This document shows positions 16,102 through 23,808 of a stretch of DNA of 37,328 nt, one piece after another. The stretch lies in assembly GCF_000425145.1 (NCBI RefSeq), contig NZ_AULF01000035.1, positions 1 to 37,328 of the forward strand. The letters are read 5' to 3'. Numbering within the stretch: position 1 is the stretch's first letter; each line of letters starts with the position of its first letter. Both the position numbers and the translations under genes were made by a program. Source of the DNA: Pedobacter glucosidilyticus DSM 23534 (GTDB lineage: Bacteria > Bacteroidota > Bacteroidia > Sphingobacteriales > Sphingobacteriaceae). Under the pieces are notes generated by a model. It saw only the letters and a program-made list of their open reading frames with translations. It had not been told where the DNA came from and ran no database searches.

Positions 16102-16767
16102 TTAAAATTTTGTTTTCCAAGTGGTAATAGTCTTATCTATAGCATTTTGAATCGAGGTTTTTAAATTTAAATATTCAGGCTCCTTTTTCCAATTCCCTTT
16201 AATAGGAGCAACAGAACTGATACGGTCTGATAATAATAATGAATTATCTTGTAAATCAATGATACTGGTTGAGATATTCATATAGCCCTGTCTATCTATT
16301 TCAATCATGCTATAATAACTTACGAGTATACCGTATTTTACTTCTGCGTATAATATTTCATCAACATTATATTTTGATTTTAAAGCTCTAATATCTTTTT
16401 TGTAATATTTTTTATCAGTATCAGGTGTGTCAAATTTGCTAAAATTTTCATCTTTTAAATTGATATCAATGAGTATAAAATCTTTATTTCTTGATTTTAA
16501 AATATCAGAAATCTCATTCTTAAGTAATGAGAATGGATTAACCTGCGGCTCTATGGTTTGAAGTGGCTTGGTATACTTATCACCTGGTGTTAAAGCCATA
16601 TCTAAAAGACCTTGTGCGCCTGCTTTTGCTAACCCAATGCTATCTACATCTATGATAATACCTACTTTCTTAGATTCATAAAACTGTTTGTTTAAAGGTA
16701 ATTTAACAGCACAACTTCCTAGGCATAAAATGCAGATGACACTAATGGCAATCTTGAAAATTTTCAT
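16102..16767 (-). CDS. lipoprotein of unknown function
   Basis: A 221-residue protein with a type II signal sequence, lipobox LGSC (Cys19). The mature part starts VKLPLNKQFYESKKVGIIIDVDSIG, then has a Gly/Ala-rich AKAGAQGLLDMAL stretch, and ends in alternating helix and strand with ISTSIIDLQDNSLLLSDRISS. The last part recalls lipoproteins that assemble around a TolB-N/CsgG-like fold, but I do not recognise a family. It is a single leftward gene about 260 bp beyond the end of the sulfatase operon and on the same strand; a link to that operon is not supported. Confidence 0.75.
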   Translation of the reverse strand: MKIFKIAISVICILCLGSCAVKLPLNKQFYESKKVGIIIDVDSIGLAKAGAQGLLDMALTPGDKYTKPLQTIEPQVNPFSLLKNEISDILKSRNKDFILIDINLKDENFSKFDTPDTDKKYYKKDIRALKSKYNVDEILYAEVKYGILVSYYSMIEIDRQGYMNISTSIIDLQDNSLLLSDRISSVAPIKGNWKKEPEYLNLKTSIQNAIDKTITTWKTKF

Positions 16768-16931
16768 TTTGATAGATTATTTCTGTTTTAAATTGTTTAT
16801 TCTTTTAAGCAATACAAATTACGCAATTTACTTAATTCTTCTCCATAACTTCTTATAATTGCTTACCAAATCATGATAACGATTATTGATAAAGCACTTA
16901 TTTCCGGATTACAAATCGCTTTTTATTTGAA

Positions 16932-16961
16932 GTTCGAGATGAGCAAGCTAACATCTCGAAC
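16932..16961. repeat. inverted repeat downstream of the sulfatase operon
   Basis: GTTCGAGATG and CATCTCGAAC form a perfect 10-bp stem around a 10-base loop. It lies 65 bp beyond the stop of the last gene of the leftward operon and could protect or end that transcript, but there is no good T run on the minus strand. The rest of 16768-17026 shows no gene. Confidence 0.5.
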
Positions 16962-17026
16962 CGCTTAGTATTGATCTGGTAAAAAAGGTATTTGACTGTC
17001 TTATTTGACAATATTCATTATCAAAT

Positions 17027-18751
17027 TTATTTACTCGCAATAGTTATAACATCGCTTTCTTTGTATCCATACCTTACAGCTTTTACTTCTATATCTTTTT
17101 TCATGGATTTAAAAGGCTTATTATACAGCTTCCAATATTTATCTCCATCGTATTTGTAGGCTATAGAAGCTCCTTCTGTTTTGCATTTTAAGTTAATGAA
17201 ACCATCTTTTTGCTCGTATTCTGGTAAAGATGTTAAGGGCTGCTTACCACCAGGCCACATTTTTTCGGCTTGTATAATTTCTGGAGTATCTAACCAATCT
17301 CCGTATTTCTTCTGCCAATTGTACAATGCTGTACGCATAGTGTCTAATACAGCTTGATATGCTGGTTGTAAGGCTAAGTTTTGAAGCTCAAATGGATCTT
17401 TTATCACATCATATAATTCTTCTACTGGCTTGGATGCTTCCATCCATGCAGACTGAACGCTATTAAGGCTTTTGCTATGGTATAAACTATCAATTCTTTT
17501 CATGATAGGGGCTTGATACATAAAATCTAAATACTGATTATAAGCGGTATCGGGCCAATAATTTTTAATGTATTTAAATTGTTTAGTTCTAACGGCTCTT
17601 TGTAAATCGTACTTAGCATCCATCCTATCTCTACCGGCAAAAATATAAGTTCGGGCTTGTGCTGATTTTTGTTTGCCCAAAAATGCTTGCCCTTGTATAT
17701 GATTAGGAATAGGTATATCAGCGATAGAAAGTACAGTTGGCGCTAGGTCCACAAAACTGACAAGTTCTTCATTTATACCGCTTAATTGACCTTTTATCTT
17801 GTTTTTCCACTTTTCTGGAGTATAAATAATTAAGGGTACATGTATTCCTCCATCATTCATCCATCTTTTACTTCTTGGTAAGCCGTCACCATTATCGCCC
17901 ATAAAAAATATGATGGTATTGTCTAGTAATCCATCGGCTTTAAGCCTATTGATTAATTTACCAATCTGAGTATCCATCCTATTTATATTGGTGAGGTGTC
18001 TGGCGTAATCTTGTCTTACAATTGTATCATCCGGATAGTAAGGAGGTAATTTAACTTTTGCCGGATTAATGATATACTTTTCTTCTAAAACGGGTCTTGA
18101 TTTTACATCTTCTTCCAAGCGCTTTAAATCAACATTAAATTCTTTAAAAAACCTAAGCTTGGTACTATCGGGCCAAGTATTGATTTCATGAGTAGTTTGG
18201 TAGGTAAAACATGAAAAAAAAGGCTGATTTTTATCTTCTCTATCCCACCAACCAGCTGTTAAAGTATGGCTATCCCAAACGGTAAAGGGGGTTCCAAACT
18301 GATAATCTGTTTTAAAGCTATTGGTGCAGAAATAATTATTTGCCCTAAGATACTCTGTAAATGCTTTTACATAAGCCGGAGGCACTGCATTGTAAAAAGG
18401 CACCCCTGCATAAGGTGTAAGGCTTTTGGCTTGCCTCATGTGTTGTGTGCCTATACTGGTACTGTACATACCGGTAACAATAGCTGCCCTACTAGGCGCA
18501 CAAACTCCGGAAACAGTAAAAGCATTTTGATATTGAACGCCATTTTTTGCTAACCAATCTATATTTGGGGTATGTACTACTTCCTCACCATAGCTCCCCA
18601 AATGGTTATTAATATCTTCCGCCATGATCCAAACGATATTAGGCTTTTCTTCTTGGGCGTAAGTACTAACTGGGGCTCCAAAACATAGCATGAAAGCCAT
18701 TAATTTACTTAGCTTTTTGGCTGGGGTATTTATAAATTTATTAAAAATCAT
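17027..18751 (-). CDS. secreted sulfatase, S1 family, with C-terminal beta-sandwich
   Basis: A 574-residue type I sulfatase that would remove sulfate esters (or N-sulfate) from a glycan in the periplasm. A signal peptide ends near YAQ32. AEDINNHLGSYG (Asp46) supplies metal ligands, the formylglycine site is CAPSR with Cys84, and GDNGD at 284-288 closes the metal site. The CAPSR context and overall pattern resemble the N-sulfoglucosamine sulfohydrolase-like subgroup, by memory only. Residues about 505-574 (GASIAYKYDGDKYWKLYNKPF...) look like a chitobiase C-terminal/FN3-associated domain. It is the last gene of the leftward operon, 8 bp after the glycosidase. A maturing enzyme must be encoded outside the window. 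Confidence 0.9.
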   Translation of the reverse strand: MIFNKFINTPAKKLSKLMAFMLCFGAPVSTYAQEEKPNIVWIMAEDINNHLGSYGEEVVHTPNIDWLAKNGVQYQNAFTVSGVCAPSRAAIVTGMYSTSIGTQHMRQAKSLTPYAGVPFYNAVPPAYVKAFTEYLRANNYFCTNSFKTDYQFGTPFTVWDSHTLTAGWWDREDKNQPFFSCFTYQTTHEINTWPDSTKLRFFKEFNVDLKRLEEDVKSRPVLEEKYIINPAKVKLPPYYPDDTIVRQDYARHLTNINRMDTQIGKLINRLKADGLLDNTIIFFMGDNGDGLPRSKRWMNDGGIHVPLIIYTPEKWKNKIKGQLSGINEELVSFVDLAPTVLSIADIPIPNHIQGQAFLGKQKSAQARTYIFAGRDRMDAKYDLQRAVRTKQFKYIKNYWPDTAYNQYLDFMYQAPIMKRIDSLYHSKSLNSVQSAWMEASKPVEELYDVIKDPFELQNLALQPAYQAVLDTMRTALYNWQKKYGDWLDTPEIIQAEKMWPGGKQPLTSLPEYEQKDGFINLKCKTEGASIAYKYDGDKYWKLYNKPFKSMKKDIEVKAVRYGYKESDVITIASK

Positions 18752-18759
18752 AAGCTCAA

Positions 18760-20268
18760 TTATTTTAAAAAAGTAGTGATGCTGTAGGGTTCTAAAATCA
18801 ATTCTTTATTTGTAATTCCTGTGATTATTTTTAAACCTTCAGTATCCATTACATAATGTTGTAATGCTGCACTTTGCATATTATAATGATGTTTATATAA
18901 AAAATCAGGTATTGTAATTTTCCTTTTTTGGGATGAAAAATTGATAATGATAGCTCTTGATGATGATGGATGACTTACAATCCAGCCTTGTAAAGCTTCT
19001 AGCGATTGATGATGCGTACTTGCTAATAACGTATTATTTTTAAAAATAATTTCAGTGGCTTCGCCCCCTGTTTGGGTTAATTGTGCAAATGTTTTCATGG
19101 CCAATCCGCCTGCGCTTAAAGACCATGGTTTGCTAACTATCTTCTCATTTTGTAGATGACTAAAACCTCTATCATTATTGTAAAGAGCGCCAAATATAGG
19201 TCCAATAATATTATGAAGGTGTGTAATTTCTATTTGTGGATTTTTCAAAAACGCCAAATAAAAAGTACTGATAAACAAAGTGTTGGCCCAAGTCCCTCTA
19301 ATGGCGCTATTATCTGCTCTAACATTAAACTCTGTAGCCCATATTTTTTTATCCAAAGGGACACGCATCTCTTTATGCCTATTAGCTACTTCTAGTGCTT
19401 TTAGCATCATTTTATAAAAATTGCTATCCACATGAAGCAATGCTAATTCTTGCTGCTGCCTTAATTTAAGATTGTTACTTAGGTTGCCTCCAGTAGTTAG
19501 CCCTTCTTGTCCGGCTTGATTATTTGTCCGTTCTTGTGCTCCATCTAAACCAAAAGGAGTATAAACATGAAAAATAACGGCATCGGCATTGGTTGCATAT
19601 TTGAGTACACGCTCTGTCCAGTTCTTATGTCTCTCGCTTCTCACAGCTTCCCAACTAACAACAGCGCATTTTACCTCTGGGAATTCTTCTTTAATAGCTT
19701 TAATCCATTCGTAACAGGTTTTACCATAGTCTTCTGGTGTTGGAAACCTAGACATCTCTAGTTTAAGATTAAAATAAAGCTCATTACCCATTTCCACATA
19801 TTTTACCGGTAAACCTAAAGCTTTTGCCCTACGTAAGCCTCTTAAAGAGTGTTCTAAATCTTTAGATAACATGTTTAGCACATATACGGGTTCTGCTTTG
19901 CTGGCATCTATGGCTTTTTTAAAATTCTCTAGAGGATAACTGATTTTGAAGTTTTTCCAACCTTCTGCTACTACCCAATTGATTAATAAACTATCGGGTA
20001 CAGTGGGGTCTATCCATCCTCTATCCCAATCCCAAGTATTGGCGATGGTACCCGCAGGATACCTGATGGTTCTAGCTCCGGATTTTACAAAACCATTTAG
20101 CAAATTATTATTATCCCAAGGCATATTATTGGTGCCAACATTACCATTTAAGCCTACATAATTAGACTTGATGTTATGAGATATACCTTTACTTAACTGT
20201 ATTTCCTGTGCACAAGCTGTTATCGCTAAAAAGCTAATTATCAAAAATTGAATGCCTATTTTTTTCAT
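18760..20268 (-). CDS. secreted clan GH-A-like glycoside hydrolase
   Basis: A 502-residue protein with a signal sequence and a possible lipobox (AITAC, Cys19). The fold is read from TIRYPAGTIANTWDW near residue 68, the acid/base motif KYVEMGNELYF (Glu163) at the end of strand 4, and a candidate nucleophile in KKIWATEFNVRADN (Glu313). Two such glutamates, the first after Asn, are the mark of clan GH-A (retaining TIM barrels such as GH39, GH51 and GH79). A beta-sandwich tail (about 400-502) also fits GH51/GH79. I cannot name a family. It is 3 bp after one sulfatase and 8 bp before the other, so a sulfated chain is a reasonable substrate. Confidence 0.75.
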   Translation of the reverse strand: MKKIGIQFLIISFLAITACAQEIQLSKGISHNIKSNYVGLNGNVGTNNMPWDNNNLLNGFVKSGARTIRYPAGTIANTWDWDRGWIDPTVPDSLLINWVVAEGWKNFKISYPLENFKKAIDASKAEPVYVLNMLSKDLEHSLRGLRRAKALGLPVKYVEMGNELYFNLKLEMSRFPTPEDYGKTCYEWIKAIKEEFPEVKCAVVSWEAVRSERHKNWTERVLKYATNADAVIFHVYTPFGLDGAQERTNNQAGQEGLTTGGNLSNNLKLRQQQELALLHVDSNFYKMMLKALEVANRHKEMRVPLDKKIWATEFNVRADNSAIRGTWANTLFISTFYLAFLKNPQIEITHLHNIIGPIFGALYNNDRGFSHLQNEKIVSKPWSLSAGGLAMKTFAQLTQTGGEATEIIFKNNTLLASTHHQSLEALQGWIVSHPSSSRAIIINFSSQKRKITIPDFLYKHHYNMQSAALQHYVMDTEGLKIITGITNKELILEPYSITTFLK

Positions 20269-20271
20269 GGT

Positions 20272-21645
20272 TTACTTTTTTGTGGGCATAGTTGCTTTCA
20301 CCTGAAAGCGCCATTGGTTTAAAAGATTTAACATTTTCTGAGTAATCTCAGGTTCTTGAGCTGAAATATCTTTGGTTTCGCTTTCGTCTGATTTTAAATT
20401 AAATAGTTGTACAGATGAGTCTTCTAAAGATTGAATAAGTTTAAAATCATTTAAACGTATGGCGGATGTAGGGCGCCCACCTTGATTACTAAAATGTGGG
20501 TAGTGAAAAAACTGAGGTTGAGAACGAATTAAATCTGGATTTTTGATGATATTGGCAAAACTTGTACCATCAACGGTAAAGGTTGGCTTAGCACTATTTG
20601 TCCAATCTAATAAGGTTGGTAAATAATCAATAGTGCTTACAAGGGTATTACTCACACATCCTTTTTTTTGTGATGGATGATAAATTAACAAAGGAATTCT
20701 TATTCCGCCTTCATAAAGTGTACCTTTTCCATTTCTTAAAGGTGCTGAAGTGGTTGGTTTCAAATCTCCAGCCTCATCTGTAACAACACCCCCATTATCT
20801 GAAAGAAAGATAACGATGGTGTTTTTAAGCAACCCTTTTTGCTTTAACTTGCTCCATACTAAACCTATATTTTGGTCTAATTCTTCTACCATAGCAGCAT
20901 ATAACGGATTAATATCTTTACCATAAGGGTTGTATTTCTTTTGATATTTATTTTTTAAATGCTCTTGTGGCTGTAATGGTAAATGAGGATTGTAATGTGT
21001 AAGCATAAGAAAGAAAGGACTTTTACCAACAGTATCTAAATAAGATATGGCATCTTTGGTAATCATTTGTGTTATTTGAGGAAGCCTGTAACGGTTTCCA
21101 GTGCTATCTACACCTTTTATCCAAACATAAGAGTCGTTTTCAGGGATTAGACCGTAATCATAATGGGCTACCTTATCAAAACCATTTTTTCCTGGATAAC
21201 TTAGTGTAGGATGTGTATTTTCTCCTAAATGCCATTTTCCTATTAGTGCAGTTTGATAGCCTTCTTTTTTGAGATATTCTGGTAATGTTTGCACTTCATA
21301 GGGTAAATAATTGATGTAATGTGCAGGCATAACAGGTGAACTGTCATCTGTCTTTTTTCCATCAATAAAATTAGTTAAACCTAATCTTGCAGGATATTGG
21401 CCTGTTAAAATACTGGATCTTGTTGGAGAGCAAACTGGAGCAGCCGAGTAGGCATTTTTAAAAAGGATAGATTTTGAGGCTATATGATTGATATGGGGTG
21501 TTTCTATAAATTTATTTCCATAACATCCTAAATCATTCCTGCCTAAATCATCGGCTATAATTAAAACAATATTGGGTTTTGTTTGCGAGAAGGCTATTTG
21601 CGCAGAAACTGTAAGTATTAACAAAGATGTTTTTAAAACTTTCAT
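20272..21645 (-). CDS. secreted sulfatase, S1 family (arylsulfatase-like)
   Basis: A 457-residue sulfatase from the ATG at 21645; an in-frame start 14 codons earlier would put extra residues before the signal peptide MKVLKTSLLILTVSAQIAFS, so it is not preferred. Asp32/Asp33 (ADDLG) bind metal, the formylglycine motif is CSPTR with Cys72, GKWHLG (Lys137, His139) and SDNGG (Asp283, Asn284) complete the active site. All catalytic elements of a working type I sulfatase are present. It differs markedly from the second sulfatase in the operon, so two different sulfate positions are probably attacked. It lies 51 bp after the ADP-ribosylglycohydrolase-fold gene. Confidence 0.92.
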   Translation of the reverse strand: MKVLKTSLLILTVSAQIAFSQTKPNIVLIIADDLGRNDLGCYGNKFIETPHINHIASKSILFKNAYSAAPVCSPTRSSILTGQYPARLGLTNFIDGKKTDDSSPVMPAHYINYLPYEVQTLPEYLKKEGYQTALIGKWHLGENTHPTLSYPGKNGFDKVAHYDYGLIPENDSYVWIKGVDSTGNRYRLPQITQMITKDAISYLDTVGKSPFFLMLTHYNPHLPLQPQEHLKNKYQKKYNPYGKDINPLYAAMVEELDQNIGLVWSKLKQKGLLKNTIVIFLSDNGGVVTDEAGDLKPTTSAPLRNGKGTLYEGGIRIPLLIYHPSQKKGCVSNTLVSTIDYLPTLLDWTNSAKPTFTVDGTSFANIIKNPDLIRSQPQFFHYPHFSNQGGRPTSAIRLNDFKLIQSLEDSSVQLFNLKSDESETKDISAQEPEITQKMLNLLNQWRFQVKATMPTKK

Positions 21646-21696
21646 TTCTTTTTGTTTTATATAGAGATGAAGTATGTTCGCCTTCATCTCTCCTTA

Positions 21697-23598
21697 TTAA
21701 TAGTTTAAAAATGGTACAATGGTACTCCACTGACTTTGATGATGGTGTTCTCCTTTGAAATCTTTTAGCCCGAATTCTATTCTGGTTTCATCTGTTAAAG
21801 TATCTAACCTTATACAAATCTCATTTTCGCCCTCATTAAATTCTTGTAAAAAAACATGTGCAGCAGGCCAACATCTTTTAATTTCTAAGCTTTTATAAAC
21901 CTCTTTTCCGTTAACAAATACAGTTAAATAACTAGTGCAGCCCATGCAAACCCAAAGTTTTATTGCAGAAGAGAATGTTAGATTACTATATAAAAACAAG
22001 GTTTTTTCTCCTTTTCCATAAAAGAATTTATCTACCGGAATATTGAAAGAACTGGCATGTATAGTATCTATATGGAATGGCTGAGCTGCTCGATCAGCAA
22101 GTAGTTCTTTAATGGTATTAACCTTAATAAAATCCTTTTGGATATTAACTTGATCATGGTTCATGTAAATGGTTGATGGCATACTGCTCATACCATGTTC
22201 GGGATAAGTCTCATCACACGGAATAAGTTTTTTATCATCCTCAATAAAGGGCCCTAAAAGAGCCCAAGAACCATAGTAAGGCATATTAACAGCTATTTCA
22301 TGCAACTGCACATCGTCTTGCGCAATCAACAACTGATAACGAAAAGCATTTTTATAGGATGTTGGAGTTGGTAAATTGACTTCAAAATCGATGATAAAAT
22401 CATCCGAATCTATTTTTAATTTATCGATTTTATTGATGAGTTTGTCCTGATCATCTTTAAGTGAAAAAGAAAGCTTCGAAGAGTTTTGTTTATCAGTAAA
22501 ATAAATTCTGATGATTTGATGAGGCACAAAACAACTATCATCCCATAAAGGAAACTCTACTTTAACTTGATAAGGCGGATGAGGAATATTTAAGACGGCA
22601 TGGTTATCTGATATAGCATCATGATCAAAATACTGGCAAAATTTCATTCCCTCTTTACAGGTTGCTGCTGTTAGCTCAAATATGGTTGCGGGCTTATAAA
22701 TGTCTATAATAGCTTCGCTAATCAAGATTTCTTCGCCTACACGCTCTTTCCATAGGGTTGGAATGTTCTCATATCCTTTAATTATACCAATTAAAGCACC
22801 TGCTGTGGCCACTATACAATCGCTATCATGCCCCATGTGTAGTGCTTGTGCAATACAATTAAAATCAGTGTTAGATGTTGCCAGGGTAAGTATGGTAAAA
22901 GCGATGTTCATTGGGGCCGATGTAAAATCAGCGTCACCATAGAAACTTTTAATCTTATACATTACTTTTTCTGCATCATGCTGGCCGCACCAATCCAAAA
23001 CTTTAATAACCAACGCATACATAGAACCATCTTTGGGTATGTATCCTAAAGCTTTTCTTAATACCTGCAAGATATCGGTCTCAAAAAATGCAATGGAAGC
23101 ACAAACAGAAAAATATTGTTCTGCTTCTACACTAAAACCGCTATGATCTAAACTACCATCTAAACCAGCATAATAAGCTGCTTTTTCTGGCATGCCAGGG
23201 CACAGCATTCCCCACAACTCGCTTCTTATAGGGCAGCCCATACTGCTTTTCCAATAATAATTATTCAATCGGCCACTTTCTGGAGGTATAATACCGATAT
23301 TTAAATTTCTAGTTGCAATACCGTATTCATTCCAAGGGAAGCCAACAAAATTTTTCCAGTGCTGTGCAAAATCTTTTTCATTGATATGAACAGATTTTTT
23401 CATCACCATATCCAGCCACAATACTTGGAGATCCAAATCATCATTAGCAAAATTAGTTTCAAATAATTTATCGCTAATTTCAATAGCATTAAAGTGTTTA
23501 AACCCTTCTATTGGAGCTCCCAGAATTCCTCCGGCACATTTACCAACCCAGCCACCTAATACTTTATCGTAATACTTATCGTATGTTAATTGTGTCAT
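21697..23598 (-). CDS. ADP-ribosylglycohydrolase-fold protein with C-terminal beta-sandwich domain
   Basis: A 633-residue protein with no signal peptide, so probably cytoplasmic. Residues 12-32 (KVLGGWVGKCAGGILGAPIEG) are the family start; ANDDLDLQVLW (Asp53, Asp54, Asp56) and GHDSDCIVATAGALIG (Asp258, Asp260) match the two acidic clusters that bind the metal pair in ADP-ribosylglycohydrolases. The usual DTD is DSD here. From about 350 a second part begins, all-beta, with YGSWALLGPF and VFVNGKEVYKSL, like the jelly-roll modules of glycosidases. The family cleaves N- or O-glycosidic bonds at ribose; the substrate here is unknown. It is 8 bp after the 63-residue membrane protein and is clearly part of the same operon as the permease. 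Confidence 0.85.
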   Translation of the reverse strand: MTQLTYDKYYDKVLGGWVGKCAGGILGAPIEGFKHFNAIEISDKLFETNFANDDLDLQVLWLDMVMKKSVHINEKDFAQHWKNFVGFPWNEYGIATRNLNIGIIPPESGRLNNYYWKSSMGCPIRSELWGMLCPGMPEKAAYYAGLDGSLDHSGFSVEAEQYFSVCASIAFFETDILQVLRKALGYIPKDGSMYALVIKVLDWCGQHDAEKVMYKIKSFYGDADFTSAPMNIAFTILTLATSNTDFNCIAQALHMGHDSDCIVATAGALIGIIKGYENIPTLWKERVGEEILISEAIIDIYKPATIFELTAATCKEGMKFCQYFDHDAISDNHAVLNIPHPPYQVKVEFPLWDDSCFVPHQIIRIYFTDKQNSSKLSFSLKDDQDKLINKIDKLKIDSDDFIIDFEVNLPTPTSYKNAFRYQLLIAQDDVQLHEIAVNMPYYGSWALLGPFIEDDKKLIPCDETYPEHGMSSMPSTIYMNHDQVNIQKDFIKVNTIKELLADRAAQPFHIDTIHASSFNIPVDKFFYGKGEKTLFLYSNLTFSSAIKLWVCMGCTSYLTVFVNGKEVYKSLEIKRCWPAAHVFLQEFNEGENEICIRLDTLTDETRIEFGLKDFKGEHHHQSQWSTIVPFLNY

Positions 23599-23606
23599 TT
23601 TATTTA

Positions 23607-23798
23607 TTATATCTTATCTTTTTTTGTCACCCAAAATGGTGCACTTAAAAACCACATAAAAGCGCCTATAATCATAAAAATTTCATATTGCTTAAAAGTT
23701 ATAAGACCATGAAATGATAAAAAAGCTGGTACTGCCGTAAATAATAACCCCAAATAGGATAGCGTTTTTAATATGATTTTTATCGGGTAATTTGCCAT
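23607..23798 (-). CDS. small membrane protein, 63 residues
   Basis: A short protein with two hydrophobic segments (about residues 8-28 and 38-56), starting MANYPIKIILKTLSYLGLLF and ending FWVTKKDKI. It fits exactly between the permease (10 bp away) and the ADP-ribosylglycohydrolase-fold gene (8 bp away), which argues for a real gene. No family is recognised. It may be an accessory subunit of the permease or simply an unrelated small membrane protein; the tight spacing is the only evidence for a link. Confidence 0.7.
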   Translation of the reverse strand: MANYPIKIILKTLSYLGLLFTAVPAFLSFHGLITFKQYEIFMIIGAFMWFLSAPFWVTKKDKI

Positions 23799-23808
23799 CT
23801 TGTAATGT

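Noticed and set aside
16932-16961. Inverted repeat as a rho-independent terminator
   Set aside because: Stem is good but no T run follows on the minus strand; kept as a repeat only.
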